Assembly (NCBI GenBank): GCA_903813345.2
Contig: CAIIXF020000010.1
Coordinates: 16,749,181 to 16,813,180, forward strand
Direction of reading: 5' to 3'
Source of the DNA: Owenia fusiformis
Lineage: Eukaryota > Annelida > Polychaeta > Sabellida > Oweniidae
Length of the DNA: 64,000 nt
Both the position numbers and the translations under genes were made by a program. Shown piece by piece: positions 46,801-54,044 of the stretch (the stretch's first letter is position 1; every line of letters starts with the position of its first letter). The notes under the pieces were generated by a model that did no database searches, was not told the origin of the DNA, and saw only the letters and a list, made by a program, of their open reading frames with translations.

Positions 46801-49044
46801 TAGTCTGTTGTCATGACATCAGTCTCTCTTATTGAGTTCTACAATGCTTTTAGCTCAAGCCCGTACCTGGGGGGGGGGCTCTGATCGGGGGGGGGCTGAT
46901 ATCTCCTTAAAATGTAGACCTACTTTTGTTGATTTCTTCAGAGACTTTTAAAATGTATATCTATCCATGGTAACCGGACAACTTGGACCCAGGACAACTC
47001 GGACCCTGGACAACTCGGACCCATATATAAATATGTGTTATTTTTCTGATTTATTTTATGATTTCTTTGTGGATTTTTCTAGTATGTAATCGGGAATCAG
47101 GCCCATGGGGGATCAGTTTTTTTTTTACTTTCAGGGGGTTCAAATTTTTAACAATTTTGGTCCCAATATGGTGAAAACTGCTTGTTTTCTGGAAGAATTT
47201 TTAGTTTTAGCCAGGGGTTGAATGATATGAATGATACTGGTTCGGGGGTCATACCCTACAATCTAACATCATATAATAAATATTTTGAGGTATACATTTA
47301 GTGTATTGCAAAATCAAATACTGTACTTCTATTTATATTCACGCTATTTAAATTTGTTTTTGTTCAGAATTTTTGAAAATCTGGCAACGATTTAATTTTG
47401 CTGATTTAAAAGATAAAAGAAAAGCAAAATGAGATTTAATTTGGCTAATTTTGGCAATAAAAAACAGATGGAATTTTATAATTTTGCTTTTTGGCAATTT
47501 TGACAAGGTGAATAGATATGTTTGCAAATTTGGCCTAAGTATAAAACTTATCATAGTAAATATCATTTACTGGTGGAGATTGACATTTTTGAACATGTTT
47601 TTACAATAGGAAATGGAAACTCTAAACTGTACAAATGTTTTTCAGCATTTATTCTCCAAGCTGTGTTCCTGGTGACTGCAGCTTATATCATGACTCCTGG
47701 CCCAGCTGTAGCTTGTATGACTTTAGCTGTAGCAATTGGTGGTTTCTCCTACTCAGGCTTTAATGTCAACCCATTGGATGTGGCCCCCCAGGTAAGTGAG
47801 CTGTGTACAGTAGGACACAATCGCTAACATGCTTCATGTAACACTTCAAATATTCTTTCTGTTTACCAGTAAGTCTATTACATGGGTCATACTAAGCGAG
47901 ATGCTGGTATTTTTCAAGAAGTGGCCCATTACAGGGGTTACTAATGGTGAAAAGTATTTAGCTGGACCCTTAAAACCAATCTATTAAGATGTCAACCAAG
48001 TTTTCTAGATATTTTAGAGCTTGAACTCATATCAGTAGAAAATGTCATGAAGTTAGTGTAATCATTCTGTAAAATATCCATTCACTCAATCGTTGATTTT
48101 TGTATGTTCCAGTTTGCTAGCATTCTGTTAGGTATCTCAAACACAGTGGCCACTATACCTGGTATCATCTCTCCCAGCCTTACTGGACACATAGTTTCAC
48201 ACGGGGTAGGTACCATTCTCTAAGCATATGTTGTAAAAGTGACTCAACTGTTTGTATCATATGTGAAGCATGGGGAGTAAGTCACCCCCCCCCCCTCTTA
48301 TATTCTCTATATAAAAGTAGTAGTTCTAATAAAGGCAGAATATAAGAGGGCGGGGCGACTTACTTCCGATGATGTGAACACCTTTCTTAAGTGTTCATAT
48401 TTTTATTTTTTTATTTATATATTCATTCTTATTTATTTATATCTTAACAACACATTACAATAAATGGGTGAGAGATAATGTGTATATTCCAGTGTTTTAT
48501 AATAATACAGATGGGGGTCTGTTGAACACTGCTTTCAGTCCCAATTTTTTGCTGTCCCTTATAGATCTATTCCATGTTAAGTGAATCACTAAATATGAAC
48601 TCTTAGTCCCATCAGCATTCATGCTTCAGGCCCAAAACTAGCTATTGCCAATACAAGGGGGTTCACTTTTCAGGAACATTCCAGGTTCACTTTGACTTAG
48701 AATCACATGAAAAATGCTAAGAATTGTGAAAAACTGCATGATTTTGAACAGATTTTTGGCGGGGGAGGGGGGTGGGAATGTGGTTCGCTGGAACCTGGTT
48801 TGAACCCCCCCCTAGCTATGGGCCTGATGCATCAAAGATCTTACCACATTAAGTGATTTATTTTTGCTTACAGACTGCAGATGAATGGAGGATTGTGTTC
48901 TACATAGCGAGTGGAATATATATAGTTGGTGCAATAGTATTTGGCATATTTGCATCAGGTGAACGTCAACATTGGGCAGATATGCCAATGGGATACAAGC
49001 CATCATCTGATGCTATGGGAGATCCTTTAACAGAAGAAGATTAG
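31677..49044 (+). CDS. SLC17A5: SLC17-family anion transporter (sialin-like), 12 exons
   Basis: Twelve exons (listed separately), all GT-AG and in phase, give 495 aa, the length of human sialin. SLC17 proteins are 12-helix major-facilitator carriers that move organic anions (sialic acid, acidic sugars, glutamate, nucleotides, phosphate) across lysosomal, vesicular or plasma membranes using H+ or membrane potential. Landmarks: a loop after helix 1 with three N-glycosylation sequons (N61, N72, N79), DWD...[12 protein letters not shown] (90-107), QLPGG (111-115), the conserved charged pair R156 and E163 in helix 4 (equivalent to R184/E191 of VGLUT2), TFPAM (166-170), WAPELERSK (177-185), HF-x-x-NW (helix 7) and GISNT-x-ATIPG (helix 10). 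The best overall resemblance is to sialin. I171 replaces a histidine common in this family. No N-terminal LL lysosomal signal is obvious. The start is the first in-frame ATG, in context AGTATGG. Confidence 0.93.
32225..32319 (+). CDS. SLC17A5: SLC17-like exon 2
   Basis: Residues 53-84: rest of helix 1 ([15 protein letters not shown]) and the luminal/extracellular loop with NRT and NGT sequons. Donor CAT/GTAAGT. Confidence 0.9.
32398..32450 (+). repeat. Mariner-type terminal sequence (solo)
   Basis: ACGAGGGGTGATCAATAAGT after TTA matches the ends of the small element at 56181. No partner end was found nearby. Confidence 0.5.
32567..32657 (+). CDS. SLC17A5: SLC17-like exon 3
   Basis: Residues 85-115: the DWD-x-x-x-QGKIL loop and helix 2 ending QLPGG. 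Phase 1 donor GGAG/GTGAGT. Confidence 0.92.
32868..32947. mobile_element. Very short mariner-type MITE
   Basis: CAGGGTGTCCATAAAGTCTC faces GAGACTTAATGGACACC, with TA at the left flank. About 80 bp, almost only inverted repeat, in SLC17 intron 3. Confidence 0.7.
33180..33382. mobile_element. CAGGCCCGTAGCC family, copy 3
   Basis: Ends CAGGCCCGTAGCCAGG and TTGCTACAGGCCTG, flanked by CATGC on both sides (possible 5-bp target duplication). Interior as in the other copies. In SLC17 intron 3. Confidence 0.85.
33424..33569 (+). CDS. SLC17A5: SLC17-like exon 4
   Basis: Residues 115-163: the MFS loop [11 protein letters not shown], helix 3, and helix 4 with R156 and E163. Donor GAG/GTACAT. An inverted copy of the GGCGGCC element begins only 15 bp after the exon. 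Confidence 0.92.
33585..34170. mobile_element. Element with GGCGGCC core, copy 2 (inverted, shorter)
   Basis: Begins TTATCCCATCGAACGAAGTT and ends GGCTGTTCGATGGGAT...GCTACGCTTTGGCGTTGC, the reverse order of copy 1. It has only about two core units. It occupies SLC17 intron 4 from 15 bp after the exon 4 donor. Confidence 0.85.
34507..34671. mobile_element. CAGGCCCGTAGCC family, copy 4 (left end lost)
   Basis: Starts inside the family interior (CCCCCCTGGCCAAAAATC) and runs to the intact right end CTGGCTACGGGCCTG. It is very like copy 3 (shared TTTTTAAGTGATTTTGGCC). Confidence 0.8.
34739..34826 (+). CDS. SLC17A5: SLC17-like exon 5
   Basis: Residues 164-192: the family signature region GMTFPAM, then [14 protein letters not shown]171 occupies the usual histidine position. 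Phase 1 donor. Confidence 0.92.
35415..35501 (+). CDS. SLC17A5: SLC17-like exon 6
   Basis: Residues 193-221: helix 5 ([14 protein letters not shown]) and the WQSVFYVSG start of helix 6. Phase 1 at both ends. Confidence 0.92.
35733..35835 (+). repeat. Dispersed repeat, copy 2
   Basis: Second copy of the sequence at 14180-14290 (CTTAAAAGAGAGCTTCGTC, CACTCTTTCAGT, CAGAGTTCATC, GACTTTCTAT). Confidence 0.6.
36047..36180 (+). CDS. SLC17A5: SLC17-like exon 7
   Basis: Residues 222-266: rest of helix 6 ([15 protein letters not shown]) and the central cytosolic loop with the EL-x-YI motif. Ends in phase 0 at AAA/GTAAGT. Confidence 0.92.
36718..36867 (+). CDS. SLC17A5: SLC17-like exon 8
   Basis: Residues 267-316: IPWLAIFTS, then helix 7 with [14 protein letters not shown] and the [12 protein letters not shown] stretch. 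Confidence 0.93.
37246..37486. mobile_element. MITE with AGACC..TCCA ends, copy 2
   Basis: AGACCTTTCCAATAAACCAT at the left faces TATATTGGAAAGGTCT at the right, and the arms continue inward (CTAGATTAATGATGTCAT / ATGACATCATCAATCTAG). The right end stops 17 bp before SLC17 exon 9. Confidence 0.85.
37504..37633 (+). CDS. SLC17A5: SLC17-like exon 9
   Basis: Residues 317-359: helix 8 ([20 protein letters not shown]) and the ADYLRR loop. Its acceptor lies 17 bp right of a MITE (37246-37486), so the local pyrimidine tract is squeezed beside the insertion. The following intron is 10 kb. Confidence 0.92.
37820..37825 (-). terminator. Candidate poly(A) signal of the nested gene
   Basis: AATAAA on the minus strand about 960 bp beyond the proposed stop codon at 38781; with it, exon 2 would be nearly all 3' UTR. 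Confidence 0.3.
37890..38320 (-). repeat. Three tandem copies of a 131-141-bp unit
   Basis: GAAGTTGACCAGTATCATGA, AATTTTGACAAA-x-ATATTGGCAGA, TGTAGACACAAGTATTCAT and TTTTAACTGAGTATTTTTGACA recur in order at about 37925, 38066 and 38197. They fall in the presumed 3' UTR of the nested gene. Confidence 0.85.
38638..38755 (-). repeat. Five copies of a 23-bp unit
   Basis: CAGTGTTTACAAGAAGTGTT-type units follow each other, alternating GTGTTCAG and GTATTCAG endings. They start just after the proposed stop codon of the nested gene. Confidence 0.85.
38781..40412 (-). CDS. Nested antisense gene with helix-loop-helix-like region (2 exons)
   Basis: Exon 1 (40412-39192) has 407 codons from the ATG at 40412 to a strong donor CAG/GTAAGA. 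A plausible acceptor TTCCATTTCAG at 38787-38797 leads to exon 2, which adds one Asp codon and TGA (38783-38781), giving 408 aa. Residues ~45-96 read as a helix ([13 protein letters not shown]), a loop, and a second helix ([18 protein letters not shown]), matching the hydrophobic pattern of HLH dimerisation domains of the Id/bHLH type. The preceding segment has few basic residues, so DNA binding is doubtful. Then come a duplicated EPLRHQPGK motif, several AIPQC/IPQ repeats rich in Ser/Thr/Pro, and an acidic end ([16 protein letters not shown]) suited to transactivation. The gene lies wholly in SLC17 intron 9. No name is recognised; the HLH call is from pattern only. Confidence 0.55.
39031..39126. 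repeat. Imperfect hairpin of about 95 bp
   Basis: AGTCTTTCCTCAAGACTGTG and CACAGTCCTAGGCAAGACT, with GTACCCCCCGTGTACTT and AAGTACATGGGGGAATAC inside, pair as arms. It lies in the intron of the nested gene and may be a MITE remnant. Confidence 0.7.
40453..41278. other. Upstream of nested gene; no coding sequence seen
   Basis: AT-rich, presumably including the promoter of the nested minus-strand gene. A G-run (AGGGGGTAGGGGGGGGGGT at ~40980) and a decayed copy of the CAGGCCCGTAGCC family occupy its right part. Confidence 0.5.
41101..41250. repeat. CAGGCCCGTAGCC family, copy 5 (decayed)
   Basis: Interior phrases CAGCTTTTCACCATTCTGAG, AAGTGATTTTG and GAACCCCCCTGAAATTTTT remain; the ends are mutated (GGCAGCCCCATAGCTTGGC). 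Confidence 0.6.
41510..41905 (+). repeat. Left TIR of the Academ-like element
   Basis: Starts TCACGGGCTACCATCGAATA and ends TTACTTAGGAACGTA. The reverse complement matches 46217-46613 with scattered differences. Short frames on each arm (starting [11 protein letters not shown]) are the same sequence twice and not real genes. Confidence 0.93.
41909..42112. repeat. 204-bp palindrome inside the Academ-like element
   Basis: Arms of ~80 bp begin GGAGCTGGGA and end TCCCAGCTCC, with GGAGCAGATCAGTTGAATTA mirrored by TAATTCAACTGATCTGCTCC; the centre is near 42010. It abuts the first codons of the long reading frame and lies just inside the left TIR, so it may be a later insertion or a rearranged copy of the subterminal region, or it may mark where an upstream exon was lost. 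Confidence 0.9.
42229..45081 (+). CDS. Academ-like transposase with XPG/FEN1-like nuclease domain (5' end probably missing)
   Basis: 950 aa from the first ATG; the frame is open upstream to a stop at 42067, and an acceptor-like CCAGCTCCAG near 42115 suggests an earlier exon. The N-terminal part (1-300) resembles a transposon protein family known from marine animals: ITSDQ (D36), MRLGGFH (60-65), ERAGDW (D213) and LALEQ (E285), a candidate DDE triad. A Lys/Ser/Thr-rich linker follows. Residues ~530-790 show an XPG/FEN1-like core: HEEADTLL (665-672), SDDTDV (692-697) and TGCDTVS (752-758), matching the EAEA, DSD and GCD motifs of structure-specific nucleases. The tail (~903-943) is cysteine-rich (KCK...CQRNCKCK...CPCG...DKC), probably zinc-binding. 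No frameshift or internal stop is seen. The domain assignment is by motif; the catalytic triad is inference. Confidence 0.8.
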   Translation: MFPESPTKPEVVEESVRYFMNAAERIGQKDIVITSDQAIYDIMKGLVVKFPDIYGNVIMRLGGFHITTNHGGAIGKFMKDGGIEDILENATIVKRGTANKVISGKDYYKMVRCFSLVCEAMLSLKWDAFESFISVDDDTQEILSPMAELLLKLAETPTNELVQDIAEILNSDDIQKAWVEFTAQLSLTGKYWDQFINMSLILLRHIEAERAGDWLGHLNAVEQMLPYMVAAKHRNYMACIPQYLAEMNALPESHPNTHKEFMDGNFTVHRTEGSFNGCWTDLALEQTYNKDGKSVLFKGITQEPAARDKYIKTVPYLTAVSEDVKAMVHMESFNYRETVDTDKSSLEDLNCVKRIRETILTDMINPFDADCSDNNSLLNISTGEKCKSTDLAFVAEKAIEAIKEAKNAKATKITSPDITTFSKSTQTTKKSSITKLYKDEADVTRTLCFVASDQSVQSRQEAFSHEWTSSPSSLFEPGKENGKPIMRKGTKSEFFNNIMKDTDSEGTHALPESPDKTSYLVDAMSFVQRYRNLGAGTFGDLQDAYLDKILELAPRGCDIIHFVADRYDVPKNESIKQDERMRRKGTGIAPEYCPAESLLLPDWTKLMSNDKNKENLLEFLAREWMKPNATAKLGQTKLIVATSRVARLISTDAVTVIDDLSNTDHEEADTLLMAHAYYSATEFNVKRICIQSDDTDVMLLAMVHGFNCGASLWCYRMGLYIPLSEVLWKLSEQLGQTPKQVANCLIAVYCLTGCDTVSFLFNRGKKRALKVTYELIKNNSIPTLMQFPDDEVKVTDDIVNESRLVIASLYGREHFKSLDTLREHVFANSKSDLRSLPPTEDAFLQHTHRAMYQLAIFKLAYKTTMNLPSAIHFGREIKDGSLVPVLMTKPSKPDKKRMSLAICKCKMAKSSQGLLCQRNCKCKVANQECIAACPCGNQQDKCALLVNILG
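45325..46000 (+). repeat. Diverged tandem duplication in the Academ-like element
   Basis: AAATGGGGTAGGGGAG occurs at ~45328 and ~45680 in similar contexts. Later parts (CATTTGAAAAGCCTTAAAAT versus CATTTAAAAAGCATCAAATA, ATACATAGTATTAATATTGA) keep the same order, so a ~350-bp block was duplicated long ago. Non-coding 3' part of the element. Confidence 0.65.
46217..46613 (-). repeat. Right TIR of the Academ-like element
   Basis: Inverted partner of 41510-41905, ending CCCGTGA next to the ACA duplication. Visible differences include TACCCCGTGA here versus TAGCCCGTGA at the left. Confidence 0.93.
46806..47645 (+). other. Last part of SLC17 intron 9
   Basis: G-rich islands at 46868-46910 (runs of 9-10 G) and a family fragment at 47098, then AT-rich sequence to the exon 10 acceptor. 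No coding signal. Confidence 0.6.
47098..47220. repeat. CAGGCCCGTAGCC family, fragment
   Basis: CAGGCCCATGGGGGATC, a long T run, then TTTCAGGGGGTTCAAATTTT and TTTTAGCCAGGGG; similar to the left half of copy 2. The right end is absent. Confidence 0.6.
47646..47791 (+). CDS. SLC17A5: SLC17-like exon 10
   Basis: Residues 360-408: helices 9 and most of 10, ending [18 protein letters not shown], a well-conserved SLC17 stretch. Donor CAG/GTAAGT. Confidence 0.92.
48113..48205 (+). CDS. SLC17A5: SLC17-like exon 11
   Basis: Residues 409-439: [19 protein letters not shown], the helix 11 signature shared by sialin and VGLUTs. Phase 0 at both ends. Confidence 0.93.
48266..48372. mobile_element. MITE with AAGTCACCC ends, copy 2
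   Basis: GGGGAGTAAGTCACCC and GGGCGGGGCGACTTACTTCC are inverted, with CTCTTATATTCT / AGAATATAAGAG continuing the arms. About 107 bp, in SLC17 intron 11. Confidence 0.8.
48627..48826. mobile_element. CAGGCCCGTAGCC family, copy 6 (reverse orientation)
   Basis: CAGGCCCAAAACTAGC at the left and CTAGCTATGGGCCTG at the right; the interior phrases (GAAAAACTGCATGATTTTGA) are the reverse complement of copies 3 and 4. It ends 48 bp before SLC17 exon 12. Confidence 0.8.
48874..49044 (+). CDS. SLC17A5: SLC17-like exon 12
   Basis: Residues 440-495 and stop [16 protein letters not shown] (helix 12), [10 protein letters not shown], and an acidic tail. No clear AATAAA was found before the CACTA-like element at 49443. 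Confidence 0.92.
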   Translation, partial: TADEWRIVFYIASGIYIVGAIVFGIFASGERQHWADMPMGYKPSSDAMGDPLTEED

Positions 49045-49442
49045 AGCCAATTTACTAAGAATGGGTGTTTAGGTAACCTCATACTGAGAACTATCTATTT
49101 TGAACAATGTGTCATTTAAGGCAACTCATTTAAACTACCGGTATTTACTAGTCTTACGAAATGCTTATTGTTTTTTTTGATTGAATTTCCAGGAGTGGAC
49201 TGTCCAATTCATTTTTTATATGATTTTTTTTTGACCACTCTCAGTTGACCTCGTCTTGTGTGTCACTTAGAAGATCTGTTGATTTAACTCATATATTCCT
49301 GTGTTTTTATTATTTTATGCCAGACTGCTGTGAAGGCACAATTTCCAGCCAAAAAAATATTTATTTTGAATTAGCTTGAGAAGAAAGGTTAGTTTACAAG
49401 AACACATTCCTTTACATGAGTATTTTTATCAACATGCACATT

Positions 49443-51438
49443 CACTAGGGGAGGGCATCATTTCGACTGAAACGAGCGTTTTCATTACATTTTTGAATTT
49501 TTTAAGTACAAAATTCAGTATATTTATATACTGAAAATGTATTTACTTTTTTAAAAGTACAAAATTCAGTATATATATGTATTGAAAAATATACTTACTT
49601 TTTAAGTGCAAATTTCAGTACAAAAATATACTGAAAAATGTACTTACTTTTTAAGTATATTTTTTAAGTATAAAAATGTACTGATTTTTAAGTACATAGT
49701 TTAGTATAATAAAAATCATGTTCCACAAATCATGTTTCACAAAAATAGACAATCCCACCACATGTTACATGTAGCTCCCCATTGGACTATGTGTTAAAGC
49801 CTCCTAATAATTGAACTTTTATTTATAACCTGCAATGCAAATCCTTTTGATAAAGGTGTAACTTGACTCTCCTATACCTACAAATTTTCCCTAAATTACA
49901 ATAGGTCAAAAATTGATGACTGATAAATATTTGAAAATAATCCATTCATGCAAAATGGTGGGTTTGGAGCAAATCAGATTTCAGGATATCTATTCAGTGA
50001 AATATTCACCAAAAATATTCTAAATACAGAAAATTAAATTGTCTAACTGCATGTAAAATGTTTATTTTACCTTGCCTCCTGTGTAATTTCAATGGAAGAA
50101 GTTTCTTGAAAATGTTTGACTTTGGAGACCGATAACATTGTTGATCGTAAAGATCCAAGGTCCAAATTCAGCACTTTGCGAGAAAAAATTGGAAGAGATC
50201 TAGTTTTTTCTTTACAGAGTTTATAAAGAAGAATTCAAACATGAAGAGTCAAAAACGTAATTCGATGGAGGAGTTAGGTCTGCAAAACGTTGAGGGAGTG
50301 TAAATTGTATATATAATACGGGTACAATACATACAAAAATGCTTATATGTGAGGAACTCTAATGAAGGGTCGCGGCAGGGGGGTTTGTGAATAAATTAAA
50401 AAATAAAAACCCCAGTCACCAAATCCTTGGCATTGGCATAGCAAGCAATTTGTATAGGGGGGAGTTCGATTTGCAATCAAGGTGTGTGTAATTCTAGACA
50501 TCTTGATCAGGTAACTTTAGAATTGAGGCATTGTTGCTCTCAAGGAAATATCAGGAAGTTCTTGTTTTCATATGATATAGATGTAATCCAATTGTAGTCT
50601 GGAGATATTTCAACTGTATGAAAATAAATTGATCAAAGAGCAAAATTATAATTATGATCAATCATAATCAAAAAAGTCTCTGAGACGAGTGAATCAAAAG
50701 ATTTGGGATTGTGTTCATATTTTGTTTGTGCAAGGAATCAATGCAAAGTAGAAGTACATGTATGATCATATAGTAAACCAATTAAGCTTGATGACTTCAG
50801 ACATTTGTTTTGTTCTCCATACGTACACATCCTTTTTTAATCCCTTTATAAGTGTTAAAGTGCTTAATCAACTTATTTAAATGACCAGGTGTGCCTCAGT
50901 GTCATAATCTACTCATAATGCCAAACTGCCCTGGGTATGGGAATATCCTATATGAGGTGAATTTTCAGTATATTATTTATGCTTAGCTTTCAAAATAAAG
51001 TATATATTATTATATATTTTCAGTACATTTTTAGACTTATAATTGTTTTTATTGCAGTATATTTTTCAGGACATTTTTGCACTTAAAAATGTCCTTATAA
51101 AGTCGGTATATGTTTCAGTATATTTTTAAACTTAGAAATGTCCTTAAAAAGTCAGTATATTTTTCAGTGCATTTTTGTACTTAAAAATGTCCTTAAAATA
51201 TCAGTTTATTTTTCAGGGTACTAAAAAATGTCCTTAAAAAGTCTGGATATTTTTCAGTGCATTTTGTGTACTTAAAAATGTCCTTAAAAATGTCAGTACA
51301 TTTTTCAGTACATTTATGTACTTAAAATGTCCTTAAAGAGTCAGTACATTTTTCAGTGTACATATGTACTTTAAAAGATTAGTACATTTTACAAAAATAT
51401 GATAACACTCCTTTCAGTACAAATGCCCTCCTCTAGTG
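49443..51438. mobile_element. Non-autonomous CACTA/EnSpm-like element, 2.0 kb
   Basis: Ends CACTAGGGGAGGGCAT and TGCCCTCCTCTAGTG are inverted repeats flanked by ATT on both sides (3-bp duplication). CACTA termini, 3-bp duplications and arrays of subterminal repeats define this superfamily. Here both subterminal regions (49480-49710 and 50960-51420) are packed with TTTTTAAGTAC / TTTTCAGTACATTT words in mostly opposite orientations. No transposase frame lies between. It begins 400 bp after the SLC17 stop codon. Confidence 0.8.
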
Positions 51439-51451
51439 ATTATATTATACA

Positions 51452-51535
51452 TGTGCATTTTGATTTACATGCAGTATCATGTACATGTGCATTATGATTT
51501 ACATGCAGTATCATGTACAAGTGCATTATCATTTA
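51452..51535 (+). repeat. Tandem repeat of about 35 bp, 2.5 copies
   Basis: CATGTGCATT-x-TGATTTACATGCAGTATCATGTA occurs twice and a third, partial copy follows. Confidence 0.75.
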
Positions 51536-52019
51536 CTTGAGCATTTTCTTTTGCATTATCAACAATTTAGTAATCAAAAATGGTGCAATCAACAAGATAT
51601 TGTGAATTTGAGAGATCTGATACTTGAGATAATAATTTCTAATTTTTTTATGGATTTTTGAATACAGGGTATTCAGTTAATTGAAAGCTAGCCAGACAAA
51701 TACATGTACACTGTTTAAGTATTTATTAAGTAATATGGGTAAACACAGAATAATATGGAGTAAGAAATATTTATGAAGATTACAAATTCAATTAAATTTT
51801 AATGTCACACCCGATAATCGGGAATATTTATACATTCTTGTGATGATGATAGTAATATTTAAGTATTTTAGTCGTAAGCTAGTCAGAACAAAAAACAGTG
51901 ACGATGAGTATATATTCAACACGATTATACACATATTCATATATTTAATGTAGCATAGTATTAAACATATGTATAAGTATAAAAATGATATTTAAACTTT
52001 TAAGCCTCGGTTGTTACGC

Positions 52020-52750
52020 AGTAAACAGGATACAAATATATGTCATATTCCGCAACGAATATGGCATATTCACTTGCGGTGTATGTGGTGATTGACCCGC
52101 GATATATGGCATACACACTAACCAATGAGAATGTGGTACAGAAGTATGCGATTGTCAATTGCATCCAAATTGAGGCATTCTGTATCACGTTTCCACCTGC
52201 AGTATATGTCATACTTAGAGGTTATGTCACTATGACGTGAAATATGCCTGAGTTCTCCCAATATAGGCCGACCTTGGGAGGCTCTATATTTGGGCAAGAA
52301 CGAAGGCATATTTCACGTCATAGTGACATAACTGATGTATTACATGCCTTTGTTCCCATGGTTACTTTGTATCAATGACGTGACGTCATGATATTATCAT
52401 GGTTATTAAAGAAATCTAATATCAAAACGAGGTAAGCGGGCTATATCGGGGTAATCGGGCAATATCGGTGGATATAGCTCGCTAACTTTCCCATTGACTT
52501 CCATACAAATGCTTCGCTAGGTATGTAATACTCACCTATATGGTAGATTCCGCAGGTGAGTATGACATATTTTGCAGGTGAGAATCGGGTATTCACTGTC
52601 AATGAATCACATATTCACTGCGGAATATTCCATACTCACCTGTGGAATATGCCATATACCCCAGGTGAGTATGGCATATTCACCTGTATCACAAATACTG
52701 CGGAACCATGAATATCTGCCATATTCCGCGTAAAATCAGTATATTTGCTC
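52020..52750. repeat. Palindrome-rich repeat with GTATGGCATATTC words
   Basis: The region is built from variants of GGTGAGTATGGCATATTC and their inversions (about 52045, 52550-52600, 52640-52690, 52720). Each copy contains CAGGTGAGT, a perfect splice-donor-like string. The centre is the hairpin at 52221-52332. Probably a fold-back element; the boundaries are not sharp. Confidence 0.65.
52221..52332. repeat. Hairpin with perfect 29-bp arms
   Basis: Bases 52221-52249 are an exact inverted copy of 52304-52332. Inside, GTTCT and AGAAC, and ATATAGG and CTATAT, extend the pairing with mismatches. Each arm carries a TATGACGTGA motif (half CRE). Confidence 0.93.
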
Positions 52751-53534
52751 TATGGCGACTGTATGGTGGCCATAGCTCCACAAAGTTAAAATAAAATATC
52801 TACATCATACTGCTTCTAAATCAAATTATTACGCAATTTTGTTTGAAATTAATTTTTTCCTGTATGGCGACTAGTGAACTGATCATGTGACCTTTTCTTC
52901 CAGAAAATTTTCTCACTTTTCAATCATCATTTTAACCACGCTTTGAATCAAAACAATGAAAAAAAATAAGAGATCAATCGTTTCTTAAAATTTTTTCTAT
53001 ACTCCCTTACGGGAATATGAACGAATATATCGATTGAAAAATAGGTGTAAAAATCTCCATGTTAAACCTATGGGGGAAACAAGGAAGTGTGAATTTGTTC
53101 CTGAGATATAAAATGTTGAGTGAGTTGATTAATAGACTATATTGTATGTGTATTCATTTATTTAAAGGGACAAGAATGGATTGAGATAATAAGTTTAAGT
53201 TGAGTAACTGAAATCATTAAAATAGTAGTCAAAAGCCCGGTTCAAAAGTCAAAAATAAGTAGGTAATCTAAGAATAGATAGTTATTTTGCCAAAGTCCTT
53301 TGGCATATTTTCTTTCAAAGATGGCAGTTAACAAGAACATTCCAGTTCATATTTCAAGGACATGTTGCATAGATATATGAGGTTAACTGATGGTATATTT
53401 ATATATTTGTACATGATGACAAATTAAGACATTTTCTTACAAACCATTGCATACCTCAATAGGTTGCAGTTATCAACAATCAAAATCATTTCTTTCAAAT
53501 TTCTATTTATTTATTTCATATTGAAATGTAAAAC

Positions 53535-53775
53535 AGGGCAAGACTGTCTCATAGGTGCAAGATTGCCTCATAGGTGCATGATTGTCCCATAGGTGCAAGA
53601 TTGCCTCATAGGTGCAAGATTGCTTAATGGATGCAAGATTGCCTCATGGATGCAAGATTGCCTAATACGCTCGTATGTGCAAGATGGCCTCATGGATGCA
53701 AGATTGCCTAATATGCGCAAGATTGTCTCATGGGTGCAAGATTTTCTCATGGGTGCAAGATTTCCTCTTAGGTTT
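53535..53775 (+). repeat. 19-bp minisatellite, about 12 copies
   Basis: Units such as AGGTGCAAGATTGCCTCAT at 53553, 53572, 53591 and 53610, degenerating to ATGGATGCAAGATTGCCTA at the right. Peptides such as CTYER/APMRQS on either strand are by-products. Confidence 0.9.
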
Positions 53776-54044
53776 CTTGATACTAGAAGACAGTTAGATA
53801 AATAGGACATATCAGGAGTTTATATATACTATTCAGTTGCTCACCAGCAAAATGTTGGTATCATTGGAAATTATTGTGGTAATATATACATAAATCTTTG
53901 CAATCACATTTTCCCTGGGACTTTTCTTTTACTATTTACACCCTTATAGATATTAAAATGCTGACAACAACAACAACAACGAATATTTGAAGCGTTTGCA
54001 CTTAAAAGTTACCCATTATCATGGGGTTATGGGCAATTTCATAT

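Larger units (their letters stand above)
41279..46805. mobile_element. MITE hosting the Academ-like insertion
   Basis: Ends GACTCAGATGCGAGTAG and CTACTCGCATCTAGTC are inverted repeats. Without the inserted 5.1-kb transposon and one target duplication, the MITE would be about 420 bp. A second, uninterrupted but right-truncated copy lies at 59507-59690 and aligns across the insertion point. Confidence 0.8.

Noticed and set aside
46806-46910. Poly-G stretches as a quadruplex regulator
   Set aside because: Probably decayed ends of the G-rich TIR family; no gene context supports a regulatory role.
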